Below are positions 62,023 through 64,000 of a stretch of DNA of 64,000 bases, one piece after another; position 1 is the first letter of the stretch, and every line of letters begins with the position of its first letter. Source of the stretch: Enterobacter chuandaensis (GTDB lineage Bacteria > Pseudomonadota > Gammaproteobacteria > Enterobacterales > Enterobacteriaceae); assembly GCF_003594915.1 (NCBI RefSeq), contig NZ_QZCS01000003.1, positions 186,001 through 250,000 of the forward strand, given 5' to 3'. Made by a program: the position numbers and the translations under genes. The notes under the pieces are model-generated. The model did no database searches. It was not told the origin of the DNA and was given only the letters and a program-made list of their open reading frames with translations.

Positions 62023-64000
62023 TTACTGCTGCTGCGAAGACTGAATCGCCGTCAGAGCGATGGTGTAGACGATATCGTCAACCAGCGCGCCACGGGACAG
62101 GTCGTTCACAGGTTTGCGCATGCCCTGCAGCATTGGCCCGATGGAGATCAGGTCTGCAGAACGCTGTACCGCCTTATAGGTGGTGTTACCGGTGTTCAGA
62201 TCCGGGAAGATGAACACGGTAGCGCGACCGGCAACCGGAGAGTTCGGCGCTTTGGATTTCGCAACGTCGGCCATCACAGCGGCGTCGTACTGCAGCGGGC
62301 CGTCGATCATCAGGTCAGGACGTTTTTCCTGCGCCAGACGGGTCGCTTCACGGACTTTCTCTACGTCGCTACCTGCACCAGAGGTACCGGTGGAGTAGGA
62401 GAGCATTGCCACGCGCGGTTCGATACCGAAGGCAATCGCGGAGTCCGCGGACTGGATAGCGATTTCAGCCAGCTGTTCTGCGGTTGGATCCGGGTTGATC
62501 GCGCAGTCGCCGTAAACGTAAACCTGTTCAGGCAGCAGCATGAAGAACACGGAAGAAACCAGAGAGCTGCCTGGGGCGGTTTTGATCAGCTGCAGCGGTG
62601 GACGGATGGTGTTCGCCGTGGTGTGAACCGCACCGGAAACCAGACCGTCAACTTCGTCCTGCTCCAGCATCAGCGTACCCAGCACCACGTTGTCTTCCAG
62701 CTGTTCGCGCGCAACGGCTTCGGTCATGCCCTTGCTCTTACGCAGCTCGACCAGACGGGCAACGTAGCTTTCGCGAACCACTTCCGGGTCAACGATTTCG
62801 ATGCCAGCGCCCAGCTCAACGCCCTGAGACGCCGCAACGCGGGTGATCTCATCCGGGTTACCCAGCAGCACGCAGGTTGCGATGCCGCGCTCTGCGCAGA
62901 TAGCAGCCGCTTTAACGGTACGCGGTTCGTCGCCTTCTGGCAGAACAACGCGTTTGCCCGCTTTACGCGCCAGCTCGGTCAGCTGGTAACGGAAGGCTGG
63001 AGGAGAGAGACGACGGCTGCGCTCGGAGGTCGCGGTCAGGGATTCGATCCAGTCTGCGTTGATGTAGCCCGCAACGTATTCCTGAACTTTCTCGATACGC
63101 TCGTGGTCATCAACCGGCACTTCCAGGTTGAAACTCTGCAGGCTCAGGGAGGTTTGCCAGGTGTTGGTGTTCACCATGAACACCGGCAGGCCGGTGGCGA
63201 ACGCGCGTTCGCACAGCTTGCTGACGCGTGGGTCCATTTCGTAGGCACCGGTCAGCAGGATTGCACCGATTTCCACGCCGTTCATCGCCGCCAGGCAGGC
63301 TGCAACCAGCACGTCCGGACGGTCTGCGGAGGTCACCAGCAGGGAGCCTGCGCGGAAGTGTTCCAGCATGTGCGGAATGCTGCGCGCACAGAAGGTTACG
63401 GACTTCACGCGGCGGGTGTTGATGTCGCCTTCGTTAACGATGGTAGCGTTCAGGTGACGCGCCATATCGATTGCACGGGTGGCAATCAGATCGAAGCTCC
63501 ATGGTACCGCGCCGAGTACAGGCAGCGGGCTGGATTCCTGCAGTTTAGCCGGGTCAACTTTGATGACTTTCGCTTTGGAAGAGTCGTCGAAGATTTCGGA
63601 CAGGTCAGGGCGAGTACGGCCCTGCTCATCAACCGGTGCGTTCAGTTTGTTCACGATCACGCCGGTGATGCTGGTGTTTTTCGCCCCGCCGAAGCTGCTG
63701 CGTGTCAGTTCGATACGCTCGTTCAGCTGTTCCGGGGTGTCAGTGCCCTGAGACATCACGAAAACGATCTCTGCGTTCAGGGTTTTCGCGATTTCAAAGT
63801 TCAGAGACTGGGCAAACTGGTGTTTGCGGGTTGGGACCAGACCTTCAACCAGCACCACTTCCGCGTCCTGCGCGTTAGCGTGGTAGTTGGCGATGATCTC
63901 TTCCATCAGCACGTCTTTCTGGTTGCTGGAGAGCAGAGACTCAACGTGGCTCATCTTCAGCGGTTCAGCCGCTGGCAGATTGGAGTTCTTACGAACGATG
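62023..64000 (-). CDS. pta: Phosphate acetyltransferase (5' end beyond the window)
   Basis: Pta interconverts acetyl-CoA and acetyl-phosphate in overflow metabolism with AckA. Only the start is missing: the frame is open to base 64000, where it reads [15 protein letters not shown] before MSHVESLL. About 658 of the expected 714 residues are present: part of the N-terminal P-loop regulatory domain, the DRTGG middle domain and the C-terminal catalytic domain (from about [24 protein letters not shown]). The stop is at 62023-62025. ackA would be expected beyond the right edge. Confidence 0.95.
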   Translation of the reverse strand, partial: IVRKNSNLPAAEPLKMSHVESLLSSNQKDVLMEEIIANYHANAQDAEVVLVEGLVPTRKHQFAQSLNFEIAKTLNAEIVFVMSQGTDTPEQLNERIELTRSSFGGAKNTSITGVIVNKLNAPVDEQGRTRPDLSEIFDDSSKAKVIKVDPAKLQESSPLPVLGAVPWSFDLIATRAIDMARHLNATIVNEGDINTRRVKSVTFCARSIPHMLEHFRAGSLLVTSADRPDVLVAACLAAMNGVEIGAILLTGAYEMDPRVSKLCERAFATGLPVFMVNTNTWQTSLSLQSFNLEVPVDDHERIEKVQEYVAGYINADWIESLTATSERSRRLSPPAFRYQLTELARKAGKRVVLPEGDEPRTVKAAAICAERGIATCVLLGNPDEITRVAASQGVELGAGIEIVDPEVVRESYVARLVELRKSKGMTEAVAREQLEDNVVLGTLMLEQDEVDGLVSGAVHTTANTIRPPLQLIKTAPGSSLVSSVFFMLLPEQVYVYGDCAINPDPTAEQLAEIAIQSADSAIAFGIEPRVAMLSYSTGTSGAGSDVEKVREATRLAQEKRPDLMIDGPLQYDAAVMADVAKSKAPNSPVAGRATVFIFPDLNTGNTTYKAVQRSADLISIGPMLQGMRKPVNDLSRGALVDDIVYTIALTAIQSSQQQ

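Overview
The window is a stretch of enterobacterial core chromosome. Gene content, gene order and protein similarity (recognised from memory, no search run) point to Enterobacter, most likely the E. cloacae complex. IpdC closely resembles the E. cloacae indolepyruvate decarboxylase, and the order from yfeO-glk to pta mirrors E. coli in inverted orientation. Nearly every gene is an intact housekeeping gene. The accessory material is a type VI secretion (T6SS) remnant, the ipdC/aldo-keto reductase pair, a GNAT gene and a PTS-transketolase operon.

Layout: 1-4.2 kb has an aldo-keto reductase, ipdC (indole-3-pyruvate decarboxylase, with a TyrR box) and yfeO (CLC family). 4.4-10.9 kb has glk, the pyruvate-sensing pair ypdAB, alaC, the small protein gene ypdK and lpxP. 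10.9-18.3 kb is an AT-rich leader and a T6SS remnant: tssB, tssC, tssK and tssL look intact, but the next ORF is a deletion chimera of an OmpA-type T6SS gene, two pieces of clpV/tssH (one out of frame) and the 3' end of a vasL-type gene. The remnant abuts the 3' end of tRNA-Arg(CCU) (argW), which does not encode CCA. 18.5-26.2 kb has yfdC, mlaA, fadL, yfcZ and fadIJ, with FadR sites at fadL and fadI. 26.4-36.8 kb has sixA, smrB, prmB, aroC-mepA-yfcA-epmC-yfcL, mnmC, fabB (FadR and FabR sites) and yfcJ. 36.9-47.8 kb has flk, pdxB-usg-truA-dedA, accD-folC-dedD and cvpA-purF-ubiX (PurR box). 48-52.1 kb has the basic amino acid ABC transporter argT, hisJQMP with NtrC/sigma-54 and GcvB-type control elements. 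52.1-56.7 kb has a GNAT gene, yfcH, folX, yfcG, yfcF, yfcE and yfcD. 56.7-61.9 kb has a LacI-family regulator divergent from an operon of ascorbate-type PTS EIIA, EIIB and EIIC plus a two-subunit transketolase. The window ends inside pta.

Functional themes: fatty-acid uptake, degradation and synthesis (fadL, fadIJ, fabB, accD) carry recognisable FadR or FabR sites; nitrogen scavenging (argT-hisJQMP) carries Ntr elements; and the final operon looks like a transport-plus-transketolase pathway for an unidentified sugar acid or polyol. The two items most worth a second look are the T6SS chimera with the altered tRNA 3' end and the PTS-transketolase operon. Several families of short palindromic intergenic repeats punctuate the operon ends.
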